From Bacteroidales bacterium (GTDB lineage Bacteria > Bacteroidota > Bacteroidia > Bacteroidales > UBA932): 64,000 nt of DNA. Below the pieces are notes generated by a model. The model was not told the origin of the DNA and made no database searches. It saw only the letters and a list, made by a program, of their open reading frames with translations. The position numbers and the translations under genes were made by a program. The DNA lies in the NCBI GenBank assembly GCA_015060395.1, contig SUYP01000010.1:1-64000 (forward strand), given 5' to 3'. How positions within the stretch are numbered: position 1 is the stretch's first letter; each line of letters starts with the position of its first letter. This document shows positions 1 through 10,600 of the stretch, in pieces.

Positions 1-24
1 CCTTTCACGACGAGTTTTAGCCAT
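1..24 (-). CDS. 5' end of a minus-strand gene, possibly a LacI-type regulator
   Basis: Only the first eight codons are inside the window, reading MAKTRRER from an ATG at 24. The start lies five bases from a 36-bp perfect palindrome whose centre resembles a LacI-family operator, and a TAnnTTTG box is embedded in it. A short basic N-terminus is compatible with a LacI-family DNA-binding protein regulating itself, but eight residues cannot establish a family. The call rests on the operator context and is inference. Confidence 0.4.
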
Positions 25-28
25 AAAA

Positions 29-64
29 AATAACTTTGATGAAAACGTTTTCATCAAAGTTATT
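29..64. promoter_or_regulatory. 36-bp perfect palindromic operator with embedded -7 box
   Basis: The two halves are exactly complementary around position 46/47. The central 14 bases, TGAAAACGTTTTCA, fit the general LacI/CcpA operator pattern TGnAAnCGnTnnCA. On the minus strand the outer part supplies TAACTTTG (plus 55-62), a perfect Bacteroidetes -7 box, so a protein bound here would cover the promoter of the gene starting at 24. Confidence 0.6.
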
Positions 65-180
65 GTATCTAATTGTTTTTTAAATAATTACAAAGGTTTC
101 ACCAACCATTTTTGGCAATTATACCTAAAATCTTATTGATATAATTTCAGTACTACAAAATATTCTATATAATAAATAAT

Positions 181-3100
181 TTACTGATTATCAATCTGTT
201 TCAGAAGTGCCCTGACAGCGGCTTCGAGCTGTTCATCTCGACCTGTAACAACAAGTTCTTTGGTGTTTTCGACATCGATGTCTGGATCAAGCTGATCGTT
301 TTCAAGGTAGGTTCCGTCGGCTTTTCTATAACCTACCACCGGGATACCGAAATAGAGTGTAGGATCCTGAAGAGTCTCCCAGGTGACAGAAGTCATTGTA
401 CCAGGTACCGACTTACCTACTAAAAGACCCATATCCTTATGTTTGTAAACCCAAGGAGTGCCGTGTGCATTTGAATAGTTGGCCTCGCCTATTATCATTA
501 TGGAAGCCTTGTTGTAGCGACGGCTAGGCATATCGCAGGCATCCTTGCCGCGGATTTCCTGAGTCAGATACTTTTCTCCGCTGAAGAGCACTTCGATATC
601 CTCGTGAAGGCGTCCTCCCCCATTGAAACGGGTATCTATCACTATACCCTCGCAATTGTTGTAACGTCCTAATATATCGGAATATACGGTACGGAAGCTA
701 GCATCATTCATACCTTCTATATGCACATATCCGAGCCTTCCTCCGGAAAGTTCAGTAACCTTGCGCGCATTATCTCTTACCCATCTCTTGTAAAGAAGAG
801 CGGTAAAAGCTGCGTCACTTATAGGCAGAATTACCATATCGGTCTTTTCTCCGGAAGCTTTGGTGATTCCTATCAGGGTACGCTCACCTGCCTTGCGGTC
901 AAGAAGCGGATAGAAATCCATTCCCTTCTTGATTTCAACTCCATTGATGGATGTTATCATATCACCTGCTTTGAGCTTGGAAGAAGCCTTGTCAAAAGGA
1001 CCTCCATTGACAATTTCAGCCACCTTGAGGCCGTCACCATCCCAATTCCAGTCATAGAATATTCCCAGATTGGCCGTAGAGGCACTTTCCCGGGTCGCTG
1101 GGACGCGATATCCGCTTCCGGTATGGGACACATTCAATTCTCCGAGATATTCGCTTAAAAGCTCTGCAAAATCATAATTATTATTGATATGAGGCAGGAA
1201 CTTCCTATATGCAGCCGTAAGCATTTCCCAGTCAACTCCGTGCATCTTCTCATTATAGAAACGCTCCTTTTCCTGACGATATATATGATTGAACATATAT
1301 TCCCTCTCTGCGGCAAGATCCATAACCATATCCGAACTTACAGATATGCTTTCAAGGCTCTTTCCACCTTCCTTCATCTTCGAGAAACGGCTTCCGAGCA
1401 CATATAGAGTAGCCTGTTTCTCATCCCATTTCATACGGCCGCGAGCAGCACCTACCTTGGTCGGAGTACCCTTTTCAAGATCGTACTTCCACAGATTCAT
1501 ACCGCTTTCGTATGCCGCCTGATAATAAAGAGTCTTTCCATCCTTGCTCAATGCAGCAGAACCGAGGTTTGAAGAGGTCGGAGTAAGCCTGATTATGCGT
1601 TCATCTATTCCATCAAGTTCTACAACTATCTCCTCCACCTTATCCTTCTTTTCATCTTTCTTGTCTCCCTTCTTGTCGGATTTTTCGTCCTTATCCTCGG
1701 AAAGTCCGGAGATCTGCTTTTCAAGCTCCTTCTCTTCCTTGGTCATTCTGAATTCATCGTATGCCTTACGGTTAAGGAATACTATCATAACATCCTCCAG
1801 AGTACCCCAGGAAGCGTGGTTTCTCATACCATAACGTTCTGATGCAAAGAGAATTGCATTACCATCGAGAACCCACTGAGGAGCACTGTCCGTATATCCG
1901 CTTTCAGTAAGATTGATCATAGTCTCACCACCTCTGGTACTTACGATTCCTATATCATCATACGGATAATGACCTCGTGCACAATAACTCATAAGTATCC
2001 ATTTTCCGTCAGGTGACCAGCTGTAATTGAATGATCCGGTAGTAGAATAACACTGGCTGCCGTCAGTTATCTGCCTGGTCTTTCCTGTCTCAAGATTCAT
2101 TATCATAAGCCTGTCCCTGTCCTCCACGTATGCTATTTCCTTTCCATCTGGAGAATATACAGGGGCACGACGATCGACTTTATTGTTCTTGAAAAGCGGT
2201 TTTTCTTCGATAAGCGTAGCATACGGAAAGCTTATATCTTCCTTACGGACAAGCGAAGCTGTGTAGATATTCCATATTCCTTCTCTTTCAGAAGCGTATG
2301 CAAGTGTCTTTCCATCAGGAGAAAACACCACATCAGCCTCAGCTTCAGGAGTATCCGTGATCTTCTTCACAGTATTATATTCGGTAGAAGCTACAAACAC
2401 CTCTCCCCTGCTGATGAATGCAATCTGCTTTCCGTCAGCCGAAAGATCATTGTCTCCTCCTCCGGAAACCGAAAGTTCAGCCAGATTATCATCATTTTTA
2501 TCGGATCTTACAGTTATCTTTAGTTTCTTTGAAGCAGACTCTCCCCTCTTGACATAAATATCTCCGTCATATCCATAACATAATACATCATTATCCGAAA
2601 CAGTGAGAAAACGTACAGGATGAGTCTTGTGTGAAGTGACACGACTTACATTGTCCGGATTGTTCAGAGGAAAAGAATATATATTGAAACTTCCGTCTCT
2701 TTCGCTCATAAAATAGACTGTATTCCCATCAGCGGAAACCCTTGGAGAGCGGTCTTCTCCTTCGAAAGAAGTAAGTTTGGTATGCCTTGTACCATCATAC
2801 ATCCATATATCCCTGGTAATGGACGATGTATGATGCTTGCGCCATATATTTTCTCCTCCCTTGCAGTCCTGATATACGAAAGAACCGTTTTTATCAATGA
2901 ATGAAACCTCCTCGGCCGGGGTAGCCAGCACCTGCTCGTATCTTCCTCCATTCACACTTACAGAATAAAGTTCTGTCATAGTGCCTTTTGGAAACTGCGC
3001 ACTCTCTGCCGGATCCTGGATTCTTGCTGTAAAAAGCAGTCTCTTTCCATCAGGTGTGAAAGTCCAGGGAGTCTCCTTGGCAGAATGTGTTGTAACTCTG

Positions 3101-3396
3101 AAAGGAACACCACCGGTGACCGGGATCGTGAATATATCGAAATTACCGTATCTGTCTGATGCAAAGGCCAATGTCTTTCCGTCAGGAGACCATACAGGTG
3201 AATAGTCGTACGCAGGATTGGAAGTCAGCTGACGGGCTTCCCCACCCTCAGAATCAACTATGTATATATCACCTTTATAAGAAAATGCAACATTATTTCC
3301 GTCGGGAGAAATGGACGGATAACGAAGCCAAGATGCATTTTCTGCAGATGCCGTCAAGGCTGACAAAGCCAGAAATAGAAGAACAATCCGTTTCAT
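181..3396 (-). CDS. Tricorn-type S41 family peptidase, secreted
   Basis: The 1071-aa product starts with a signal peptide (MKRIVLLFLALSALTASA). It is followed by two sets of TolB/PD40-like propeller repeats, seen as recurrent SPDGK motifs between about residues 25 and 500. A lysine- and aspartate-rich charged linker (about 555-590) precedes further propeller sequence. A PDZ domain lies around 760-850 (GDMITSINGVEI) and a C-terminal S41 protease domain follows, with NGGG and the probable nucleophile serine in GEANYSNAHG. Tricorn homologs degrade oligopeptides; the signal peptide places this one in the periplasm or on the surface. It stands alone, after the sdhAB terminator and with its own -7 box at 3423-3430. 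Confidence 0.9.
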   Translation of the reverse strand: MKRIVLLFLALSALTASAENASWLRYPSISPDGNNVAFSYKGDIYIVDSEGGEARQLTSNPAYDYSPVWSPDGKTLAFASDRYGNFDIFTIPVTGGVPFRVTTHSAKETPWTFTPDGKRLLFTARIQDPAESAQFPKGTMTELYSVSVNGGRYEQVLATPAEEVSFIDKNGSFVYQDCKGGENIWRKHHTSSITRDIWMYDGTRHTKLTSFEGEDRSPRVSADGNTVYFMSERDGSFNIYSFPLNNPDNVSRVTSHKTHPVRFLTVSDNDVLCYGYDGDIYVKRGESASKKLKITVRSDKNDDNLAELSVSGGGDNDLSADGKQIAFISRGEVFVASTEYNTVKKITDTPEAEADVVFSPDGKTLAYASEREGIWNIYTASLVRKEDISFPYATLIEEKPLFKNNKVDRRAPVYSPDGKEIAYVEDRDRLMIMNLETGKTRQITDGSQCYSTTGSFNYSWSPDGKWILMSYCARGHYPYDDIGIVSTRGGETMINLTESGYTDSAPQWVLDGNAILFASERYGMRNHASWGTLEDVMIVFLNRKAYDEFRMTKEEKELEKQISGLSEDKDEKSDKKGDKKDEKKDKVEEIVVELDGIDERIIRLTPTSSNLGSAALSKDGKTLYYQAAYESGMNLWKYDLEKGTPTKVGAARGRMKWDEKQATLYVLGSRFSKMKEGGKSLESISVSSDMVMDLAAEREYMFNHIYRQEKERFYNEKMHGVDWEMLTAAYRKFLPHINNNYDFAELLSEYLGELNVSHTGSGYRVPATRESASTANLGIFYDWNWDGDGLKVAEIVNGGPFDKASSKLKAGDMITSINGVEIKKGMDFYPLLDRKAGERTLIGITKASGEKTDMVILPISDAAFTALLYKRWVRDNARKVTELSGGRLGYVHIEGMNDASFRTVYSDILGRYNNCEGIVIDTRFNGGGRLHEDIEVLFSGEKYLTQEIRGKDACDMPSRRYNKASIMIIGEANYSNAHGTPWVYKHKDMGLLVGKSVPGTMTSVTWETLQDPTLYFGIPVVGYRKADGTYLENDQLDPDIDVENTKELVVTGRDEQLEAAVRALLKQIDNQ

Positions 3397-3422
3397 ACAG
3401 TATAAAAGTTATGGTTAATATG

Positions 3423-3430
3423 CAAATATA
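3423..3430 (-). promoter_or_regulatory. -7 box for the tricorn protease gene
   Basis: The minus strand reads TATATTTG, a perfect TAnnTTTG match, 27 bases upstream of the start codon. It abuts the T-tract of the sdhAB terminator. No good -33 TTG is seen. Confidence 0.5.
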
Positions 3431-3461
3431 AGAAAACGGAGCCACATTTCTGTGACCCCGT
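3430..3461 (-). terminator. Rho-independent terminator of sdhAB
   Basis: Arms 3436-3446 and 3451-3461 form an 11-bp stem with two G-U pairs. The loop reads GAAA on the transcript strand and is followed by TTTTCTT. It lies 23 bases beyond the sdhB stop codon. Confidence 0.8.
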
Positions 3462-3483
3462 CGTCATTTATGCAGAATAACTG

Positions 3484-4263
3484 TTAGTCCTGAAGCTTTG
3501 CGCAGAGGAACTCACGGTTAAGACGTGCGATGTGAGTGACTGTGATGTGCTTAGGGCACTCCATCTCACAAGCCTTGGTGTTGGTACAAGCACCGAATCC
3601 GAGCTCGTCCATCTTTGCAACCATAGCCTTTGCACGCTTTGCACCCTCTACCTTACCCTGTGGAAGGAGAGCGAGTGAGCTTACGCGAGCTGCAACGAAG
3701 AGCATTGCAGAACCGTTCTTGCAGGTAGCTGCACAAGCGCCGCAACCGATGCAGGCAGCACCGTCCATAGACTCTTCAGCCTTCTCGTTAGGAATAGGAA
3801 TAGCGTTTCCGTCTGGAACTCCACCTGTACCTACCGATACATATCCGCCTGCCTGGAGGATCTTGTCGTATGCCTGACGGTCAACAACGAGGTCCTTGAT
3901 TACAGGGAATCCCTTTGCTCTCCAAGGCTCGATAGTGATTGTATCGCCATCCTTGAACTTACGCATATGAAGCTGGCAGGTAGTAACCTCATCGTCCGGT
4001 CCGTGTGCACGGCCGTTGATGTAGAGTGAGCAGGCACCGCAGATACCCTCGCGGCAGTCGTGGTCAAACGATACAGGACCGCTGCTCTTGCATCCCTTCT
4101 CGACAGCTACCGGATCTGCACCCTCAGCAATAAGCTGCTCATTGAGGATATCGAGCATTTCGAGGAATGAGCTGTCAGAGGAAATATTCTTGACCTGATA
4201 GGTCTCAAAATGTCCTTTTGCCTTGGCGTTTTTCTGACGCCAAACTTTCAATGTCAAATCCAT
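3484..4263 (-). CDS. sdhB: Succinate dehydrogenase/fumarate reductase iron-sulfur subunit
   Basis: The 259-aa protein is the electron-transfer subunit between the flavoprotein and the membrane quinone. The N-terminal plant-ferredoxin-like domain has the [2Fe-2S] cysteines at about C70, C75, C78 (CREGICGAC) and C96. The C-terminal part holds [11 protein letters not shown] and [14 protein letters not shown], the ligands of the [4Fe-4S] and [3Fe-4S] clusters. The length is typical of the Bacteroidetes/epsilonproteobacterial type. It follows sdhA by 6 bp and ends in a clear terminator, so the two are co-transcribed. The membrane cytochrome b subunit is not in this operon. Confidence 0.95.
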   Translation of the reverse strand: MDLTLKVWRQKNAKAKGHFETYQVKNISSDSSFLEMLDILNEQLIAEGADPVAVEKGCKSSGPVSFDHDCREGICGACSLYINGRAHGPDDEVTTCQLHMRKFKDGDTITIEPWRAKGFPVIKDLVVDRQAYDKILQAGGYVSVGTGGVPDGNAIPIPNEKAEESMDGAACIGCGACAATCKNGSAMLFVAARVSSLALLPQGKVEGAKRAKAMVAKMDELGFGACTNTKACEMECPKHITVTHIARLNREFLCAKLQD

Positions 4264-4269
4264 AACAAA

Positions 4270-6216
4270 TTAGTCTTTATAGTTTCTGGTAGCTATCTTA
4301 ATATTCTCATATACAAGCGGTTCCTTGTGGAGCTCAGGCTCGACATCCTCACCCTTGTACTCCCAGGCTGCAACGTACATATAGTTCTCGTCGTCACGCT
4401 TGGTCTCACCCTCTTCAGTCTGCATTTCCTCACGGAAGTGACCTCCGCAGGACTCGTTTCTGTTGAGAGCGTCACGTGCCATAAGCTCGCCGATTTCAAA
4501 GAAGTCAACAAGGCGGAGAGCCTTCTCGAGCTCCTGATTGAATTCACCGTTTTCACCAGCTACATAGACATTCTTCCAGAATTCCTTCTTGAGAGCCTGG
4601 ATCTTATTGATAGCTTCCTTAAGTCCAGCCTCGTTACGAGCCATACCTACATTGTCCCACATAATGAGACCGAGCTCCTTGTGGAATGAATCGACAGTTC
4701 TCTTACCCTTGATGGAAAGAAGCTTGTTGATCTTGTCGGTAACAGCCTTCTCAGCCTCTGCAAACTCTGGTGCGTTGACATCAGTCTTAGGCTCCTTGAA
4801 CTTACCTGCGAGATAGTCGCCGATAGTATAAGGAAGGATGAAATAACCGTCAGCAAGACCCTGCATAAGGGCAGATGCACCGAGACGGTTACCGCCGTGG
4901 TCAGAGAAGTTAGCCTCACCGATAGCGTAGAGACCAGGAACAGTTGTCTGGAGGTTGTAGTCAACCCAGATACCACCCATCGTATAGTGGATAGCAGGGT
5001 AGATCATCATAGGCTCCTTATATGGATCTGTATCAGTGATCTTCTCGTACATCTGGAAGAGATTACCGTATCTTGCAGCTATGACATCCTTTCCGAGACG
5101 CTCGATGGCTGTCTTGAAATCAAGGAATACTGCGAGACCTGTGTTGTTCACACCATAACCTGCATCGCAACGCTCCTTTGCTGCACGTGAAGCCACGTCA
5201 CGAGGTACGAGGTTACCGAATGCAGGGTAACGACGCTCGAGATAGTAGTCACGATCCTCTTCAGGGATGTCCACTCCCCTCTTTGTACCTGCCTGAAGTG
5301 CCTTTGCATCCTCAAGTTTCTTTGGTACCCAGATACGTCCGTCGTTACGGAGTGACTCTGACATGAGGGTAAGCTTAGACTGCTGTGTTCCGTGTACAGG
5401 GATACATGTAGGATGGATCTGTGCGAAGCAAGGGTTTGCGAAGAATGCGCCCTTCTTGTAGCACTGCCATGCTGCTGAACCGTTAGAGTTCATTGCATTG
5501 GTAGAGAGGAAGTAAGCGTTTCCGTAACCACCTGTTGCGATAACCACTGCGTGAGCTCCGAATCTCTCGATCTTGCCTGTCACGAGGTTTCTTGCGATGA
5601 TACCCTTTGCCTCACCGTTGATGAGGACTACATCGAGCATCTCATAGCGAGGGTAGCTCTTTACTGTACCGGCAGCGATCTGACGGTTAAGGGCAGCGTA
5701 AGCACCGAGAAGGAGCTGCTGTCCGGTTTGACCGCGGGCATAGAAGGTACGGCTGACCTGCGCACCTCCGAAAGAGCGGTTGGCGAGAAGTCCGCCGTAT
5801 TCCCTTGCGAAAGGAACACCCTGTGCAACGCACTGGTCGATGATGTTGTTGCTGACCTCGGCAAGACGGTAAACGTTTGCCTCGCGTGCACGATAGTCTC
5901 CTCCCTTGATTGTGTCATAGAAGAGACGATAGACAGAGTCGTTGTCGTTCTGGTAGTTCTTTGCTGCATTGATACCACCCTGTGCTGCGATAGAGTGAGC
6001 ACGACGAGGTGAGTCGCTGATGCAGAACACCTTCACGTTGTATCCGAGCTCTCCGAGTGAAGCAGCTGCAGACGCTCCACCGAGACCTGTTCCTACAACA
6101 ATGACTTCGAGTTTTCTTTTGTTGCCAGGGCTGACAACACGGATCTGAGATTTGTGCTTTGTCCATTTCTCGGCCAAAGGACCCTCAGGAATCTTAGAAA
6201 TAAGTTTTTCGGCCAT
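4270..6216 (-). CDS. sdhA: Succinate dehydrogenase/fumarate reductase flavoprotein subunit
   Basis: This is the 648-aa catalytic subunit interconverting fumarate and succinate. A Rossmann FAD-binding motif ([17 protein letters not shown]) lies near residues 40-57. The segment [16 protein letters not shown] contains the histidine that normally carries covalent [12 protein letters not shown] and the C-terminal [12 protein letters not shown] region are typical of the family. In Bacteroidales this enzyme mainly works as fumarate reductase in succinate production. The gene normally directly upstream, the cytochrome b subunit sdhC/frdC, is absent: 97 bp of non-coding DNA separates sdhA from ruvB. 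Confidence 0.95.
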   Translation of the reverse strand: MAEKLISKIPEGPLAEKWTKHKSQIRVVSPGNKRKLEVIVVGTGLGGASAAASLGELGYNVKVFCISDSPRRAHSIAAQGGINAAKNYQNDNDSVYRLFYDTIKGGDYRAREANVYRLAEVSNNIIDQCVAQGVPFAREYGGLLANRSFGGAQVSRTFYARGQTGQQLLLGAYAALNRQIAAGTVKSYPRYEMLDVVLINGEAKGIIARNLVTGKIERFGAHAVVIATGGYGNAYFLSTNAMNSNGSAAWQCYKKGAFFANPCFAQIHPTCIPVHGTQQSKLTLMSESLRNDGRIWVPKKLEDAKALQAGTKRGVDIPEEDRDYYLERRYPAFGNLVPRDVASRAAKERCDAGYGVNNTGLAVFLDFKTAIERLGKDVIAARYGNLFQMYEKITDTDPYKEPMMIYPAIHYTMGGIWVDYNLQTTVPGLYAIGEANFSDHGGNRLGASALMQGLADGYFILPYTIGDYLAGKFKEPKTDVNAPEFAEAEKAVTDKINKLLSIKGKRTVDSFHKELGLIMWDNVGMARNEAGLKEAINKIQALKKEFWKNVYVAGENGEFNQELEKALRLVDFFEIGELMARDALNRNESCGGHFREEMQTEEGETKRDDENYMYVAAWEYKGEDVEPELHKEPLVYENIKIATRNYKD

Positions 6217-6244
6217 TTTATAGTGTGTTAGTGAAATTTCGGCA

Positions 6245-6275
6245 CAAGTTTAACGAAAATCGGCCGATTTACCAA
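6245..6275 (-). promoter_or_regulatory. Promoter of sdhAB
   Basis: On the minus strand TTG (plus 6273-6275) is followed after 20 bases by TAAACTTG (plus 6245-6252), one mismatch from TAnnTTTG. It overlaps the ruvB terminator hairpin, so termination and initiation share the same 40 bases. Confidence 0.5.
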
Positions 6276-6289
6276 TTAAATCAGCCGAT
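6253..6289 (-). terminator. Terminator hairpin behind ruvB
   Basis: A 13-bp stem with one mismatch (6259-6271 with 6277-6289) and a 5-base loop is followed on the minus strand by TTTTCGTT. It lies 25 bases beyond the ruvB stop. Confidence 0.6.
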
Positions 6290-6313
6290 ATACTATCATT
6301 AATGATAGGTAAA

Positions 6314-7339
6314 TCAGAACAAAGTCGGATCATCAAGGTTTATATTCCCTTTTTCAAGGCCGAGATGACGGTAGGCCAGCTCTGTAGCTTCCCTGCCACG
6401 AGGCGTACGCATAATGAATCCTTCCTTTATAAGGAAAGGCTCATAGACCTCTTCCAGAGTTCCCTGGTCTTCTCCGACCGCCGTCGCTATGGTATTTGCC
6501 CCGACAGGGCCTCCCTTGAATTTTGTGATGATGGTCTTAAGTATCTTATTATCAATCGCATCCAGTCCCCTCTTGTCTATATTCAAAGCATCAAGGGCAT
6601 AACGGGTTATATTAAGGTCAACACTGCCGTTTCCCATCACCTGGGCAAAGTCGCGGACACGCCTGAGAAGTGAATTCGCTATACGCGGAGTGCCACGGCT
6701 ACGGAGAGCTATCTCGTATGCCGCATCCTGGTCGATAGCTACCTTCAATATGGATGCGCTCCTCTTCACTATGTTCACAAGGGTCATCGTATCGTAATAT
6801 TCCATAGCACAGGTGATTCCGAAACGGGCTCTGAGAGGAGAGGTCAGAAGTCCGCTGCGTGTTGTCGCACCTACAAGGGTAAAAGGATTGAGAGATATGC
6901 GCACAGAGCGCGCCCCGGGCCCCTTGTCGATCATAATATCAATTACGAAATCTTCCATAGCGGAATAAAGATATTCTTCCACTACAGGAGAAAGCCTGTG
7001 TATTTCATCAATGAAAAGCACGTCACCTTCCTCCAGGGAGGTAAGGAGGCCGGCAAGGTCTCCCGGCTTGTCAAGTATAGGCCCGGAAGTGACCTTCATA
7101 TTCACTCCTAGCTCGTTCGCTATTATGTGCGCAAGAGTGGTCTTTCCCAGACCCGGAGGGCCGTGGAAGAGAACGTGGTCGAGAGACTCCCCTCTCATCT
7201 TGGCCGCCGCCACGAATATCTTGAGATTTGATACAATCTTATCCTGACCTGTGAAGTCTTTCAGGTCCTGGGGACGGATTATTCCGTCCAATTCCTTATC
7301 TTTGCCCTCACTGAAATTACGGGGATCGAAATCTGCCAT
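6314..7339 (-). CDS. ruvB: Holliday junction branch migration ATPase RuvB
   Basis: This AAA+ motor (341 aa) drives branch migration with RuvA at recombination junctions. From the chosen start, Walker A is GPPGLGKT at about 60-67, Walker B is LFIDEIH, and the sensor/arginine-finger region is GATTRSGLL. The C-terminal winged helix contains the RuvB-typical [13 protein letters not shown]. The frame opens 9 codons earlier, but that hydrophobic extension (MYIIFLLLA) is foreign to RuvB; the ATG at 7339 giving MADFDPRNF matches the family. ruvA and ruvC are not nearby. Confidence 0.95.
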   Translation of the reverse strand: MADFDPRNFSEGKDKELDGIIRPQDLKDFTGQDKIVSNLKIFVAAAKMRGESLDHVLFHGPPGLGKTTLAHIIANELGVNMKVTSGPILDKPGDLAGLLTSLEEGDVLFIDEIHRLSPVVEEYLYSAMEDFVIDIMIDKGPGARSVRISLNPFTLVGATTRSGLLTSPLRARFGITCAMEYYDTMTLVNIVKRSASILKVAIDQDAAYEIALRSRGTPRIANSLLRRVRDFAQVMGNGSVDLNITRYALDALNIDKRGLDAIDNKILKTIITKFKGGPVGANTIATAVGEDQGTLEEVYEPFLIKEGFIMRTPRGREATELAYRHLGLEKGNINLDDPTLF

Positions 7340-7363
7340 CGCCAACAACAAAAATATTATATA

Positions 7364-7371
7364 CAAATATA
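7364..7371 (-). promoter_or_regulatory. -7 box for ruvB
   Basis: The minus strand reads TATATTTG, 24 bases upstream of the start codon at 7339. Its position also supports the shorter RuvB start, because the upstream ATG at 7366 would overlap it. Confidence 0.5.
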
Positions 7372-7629
7372 GATATATTTATTTGATTTGATGATGTTTA
7401 TTTTGCTGTTGATATGTTGATAACTCCCCTATCATATTGGTTGTTAGATTTTTATAACTGTTGTTATATGTTGAAAAGCCTGATATGAATTCATTGGAAA
7501 AATGTTGACGGATAATTTGGACTTTTGATTGCTTCGCCGGTATATACGGACAATTTGAATTAGCTAATTAAGTTTTCAAACGTTTTTAACAGGGTTTTCA
7601 ACCGTTTTTCAACAGATTTTTGCAGCGAA
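7372..7629. other. AT-rich divergent intergenic region, ruvB/mfd
   Basis: No ORF or RNA gene is visible. It holds repeated words such as ATATGTTGA and a run of TTTTCAAC/TTTTTAACAG motifs just before mfd. The best promoter-like word toward mfd is TAATTTGG near 7513, one mismatch from the -7 box. Confidence 0.4.
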
Positions 7630-10600
7630 ATGTTAATAAGTTCAGATTCTGTAAAGACAATAGCGGACAGAATATCTTCTTCAACGGAGACATTCTGTAG
7701 CGGACTGTTCCTGTCGGCCCGATGGTTTGTGGTCTCGCAGCTCGACTATGACGGTCTTCAGCTGATAGTGCTTCCTGACAAGGATTCTGCTGAATATTGT
7801 GCGGCGGATCTGTACAACCTTGTCGAGGGTGACAAGGTGTTCTTCCTTCCTGATTCCGGCAGAAGTATAGAGAGAAGCAACTACAAGTCTTCTCTCGGAG
7901 TGCAGAGGACTTCAGCGGTAGGAAAAATACTTGATCATAAAGAAGGACAGCTCTTCATCGTTACCTATCCTTCCGCTCTTGAAGAGGGGATCCCGGCTGC
8001 GGAAAAGATCAGACAGTCGCTTCTGAGGCTCAGGACCGGTGATGAGATAAGTCACGACGCGATCATAGATTCTCTTTTCGAATCCGGTTTCGAGAGGGTT
8101 GACTTTGTCGGTGAACCGGGACAGTTTGCCATAAGAGGTGCCATTGTCGATATATTTTCATATTCATATAATGACCCGTTCAGAATCTCTTTTTTCGGTG
8201 ATGAAATAGATACCATCAACATATTCGACTGCAACACCCAGCTGTCGAAGGAAAAAGTCGGGGAAGCGGAGATATATCCAGATGTGACTGTTTCCGGAGA
8301 AGGGGAGTCCGAGACACGTATAGCCGATATTCTTCCGTCAGAAACTCTCGTATGGCTGGATTCTTCCGATATGTACAGGAACAAGGAGTTCTTTCCTCTT
8401 CTCGAAAGGTTCAGGAGGATATATATGGAACTGCCTCTTTCCCGTCAGAATGAGGATGCGGTCAGGTTCAACATCGCTCCACAGCCGGTGTTCAACAAGA
8501 ATTTCGAACTTCTTACAGAAGATATAAGGAAGCGTCTGGAGGACGGATACAGGGTGAGGATATATGGAGAAAAGAAGTCTCAGCTTGACAGGCTTCAGTC
8601 CATCCTTTCCCAGAACGGAGGTTATATTCCTGAATTTGTAGCTGGGAAGAATATACATAACGGATTCATTGACAATGATGAAAAGGTATGCTGCTACAGC
8701 GACCACGAGATATTCGACCGTTTCCACCGCGTCAGCATCCGAAGAACGGTCGAAAAGAGCGAACAGCTGACCATAAATGACCTTACATCTTTTGCTATAG
8801 GTGATTATGTTGTGCATATAGACTACGGAGTAGGAGTATTCGGTGGTCTTGTGCGTATGAAGGATGACAAGGGAAGGATGCACGAGGTGGTGAAGCTGAT
8901 GTACAAGGACAATGATGTGGTCTTTGTGTCAGTTCACGCTCTTCATAAGATATCCCGCTATAAATCAAAGGATTCCGAGCCTCCTAAGATACATAAGCTT
9001 GGATCTAAGGTCTGGCAGAATCTCAAGGCCAGCACCAAATCCAAGGTAAAGGATATAGCGAAGGATCTGATCCAGCTTTATGCCAAGCGTAAAAGTGCCA
9101 GAGGCTTTGCATTTTCGGCCGATACATATATGCAGCAGGAACTTGAATCTTCATTTATGTATGAGGATACTCCTGATCAGGAGAAGGCGGTAAAGGCCGT
9201 GAAGATGGATATGGAGGATGATTGTCCTATGGACAGGCTCATCTGCGGTGATGTGGGTTTCGGAAAGACGGAGGTTGCCGTACGTGCCGCATTCAAGGCT
9301 GTGGCCGACAGCAAGCAGGTTGCCGTCCTTGTGCCGACCACAATCCTCGCCCTGCAGCATTATAATACCTTCAAGAACCGTCTTAAGGACTTCCCGTGCA
9401 ATATAGATTATGTAAGCCGTCTGAGGACGGCAAAGGAGATTTCTGATATACAGAAAAGACTCAAGGCAGGTACTCTTGATATAGTGATAGGTACTCACAA
9501 ACTTATTGGAAAAGGTTTTGAATTCAAGGATCTAGGACTTCTTATAATAGATGAGGAACAGAAGTTCGGAGTAAGTGCCAAAGAAAAGCTACGTCAGCTG
9601 AAGGCTTCAGTGGATACTCTCACCCTCACTGCCACTCCTATTCCGCGAACCCTTCAGTTTTCTCTGCTTGGAGCCCGTGACCTTTCCATCATAAGCACAC
9701 CTCCGCCTAACAGGATACCGGTGCAGACCGAGATTATGCTTTTTGATTCTGACGAGATCAAAAAGATCATAAGATATGAGCTGAACAGGGGAGGGCAGAT
9801 ATTTTTCCTTCATAACAGGGTTGAGGAACTGCAGTCCATACACGACATCCTTCACAGACTGGTTCCGGATATGAAGATATGCATAGCCCACGGTCAGATG
9901 GAAGCGAAAGTACTTGAAAACAAGATACTTGACTTTATGGCCGGTGATTATGATATGCTTCTGTGCACTACCATCATCGAGAACGGACTGGATGTTCCTA
10001 ATGCAAATACCATAATAATTAACCAGGCTCAGAACATAGGACTCAGCGATCTTCATCAGCTTCGCGGACGTGTGGGAAGGTCCAACAGAAGGGCATTCTG
10101 TTATCTTATAGTCCCTCCGCTTCTTTCCATCACCGAGGATGCACGCCGCAGGTTGAAGGCTATAGAATCATTCTCAGATCTGGGCAGCGGATTCAATATA
10201 GCTATGCAGGACCTGGACATACGTGGTGCCGGAAATCTTCTTGGTGCGGAGCAGAGCGGTTTCATAACAGATATGGGATTCGAGACCTATCAGAAGATTC
10301 TTGCGGAAGCAATGGAAGAACTTGGTATGGAGACAGGTATGGTAACCAGAAGTCAGACTGATAATTATGTCTCCGATTGTACCATTGAGACCGACCAGCT
10401 GGCTCTTATTCCGGACAGCTATATAGATGTGACTGCGGAAAAGATAAGGATATACAAGGAACTGGATTCTCTCTCGTCCGACAAGGATCTTGAAAATATG
10501 AAGAAAAGGCTCAAGGACCGTTTCGGAAAGATGCCTGAGGAACTTTCAAGACTATTCGAGATTGTGAGGATAAGGCAGCTGGGAGTAAAGCTCGGATTTG

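Noticed and set aside
1544..1834. Plus-strand ORF opposite the charged linker of the tricorn gene, rich in Ser and Phe
   Set aside because: It is the antisense reading of the Lys/Asp/Glu-rich linker and has no independent gene signal.
5551..6012. 153-codon plus-strand ORF opposite sdhA
   Set aside because: Antisense shadow of a highly biased conserved gene; composition is rich in Cys and Val with no family pattern.
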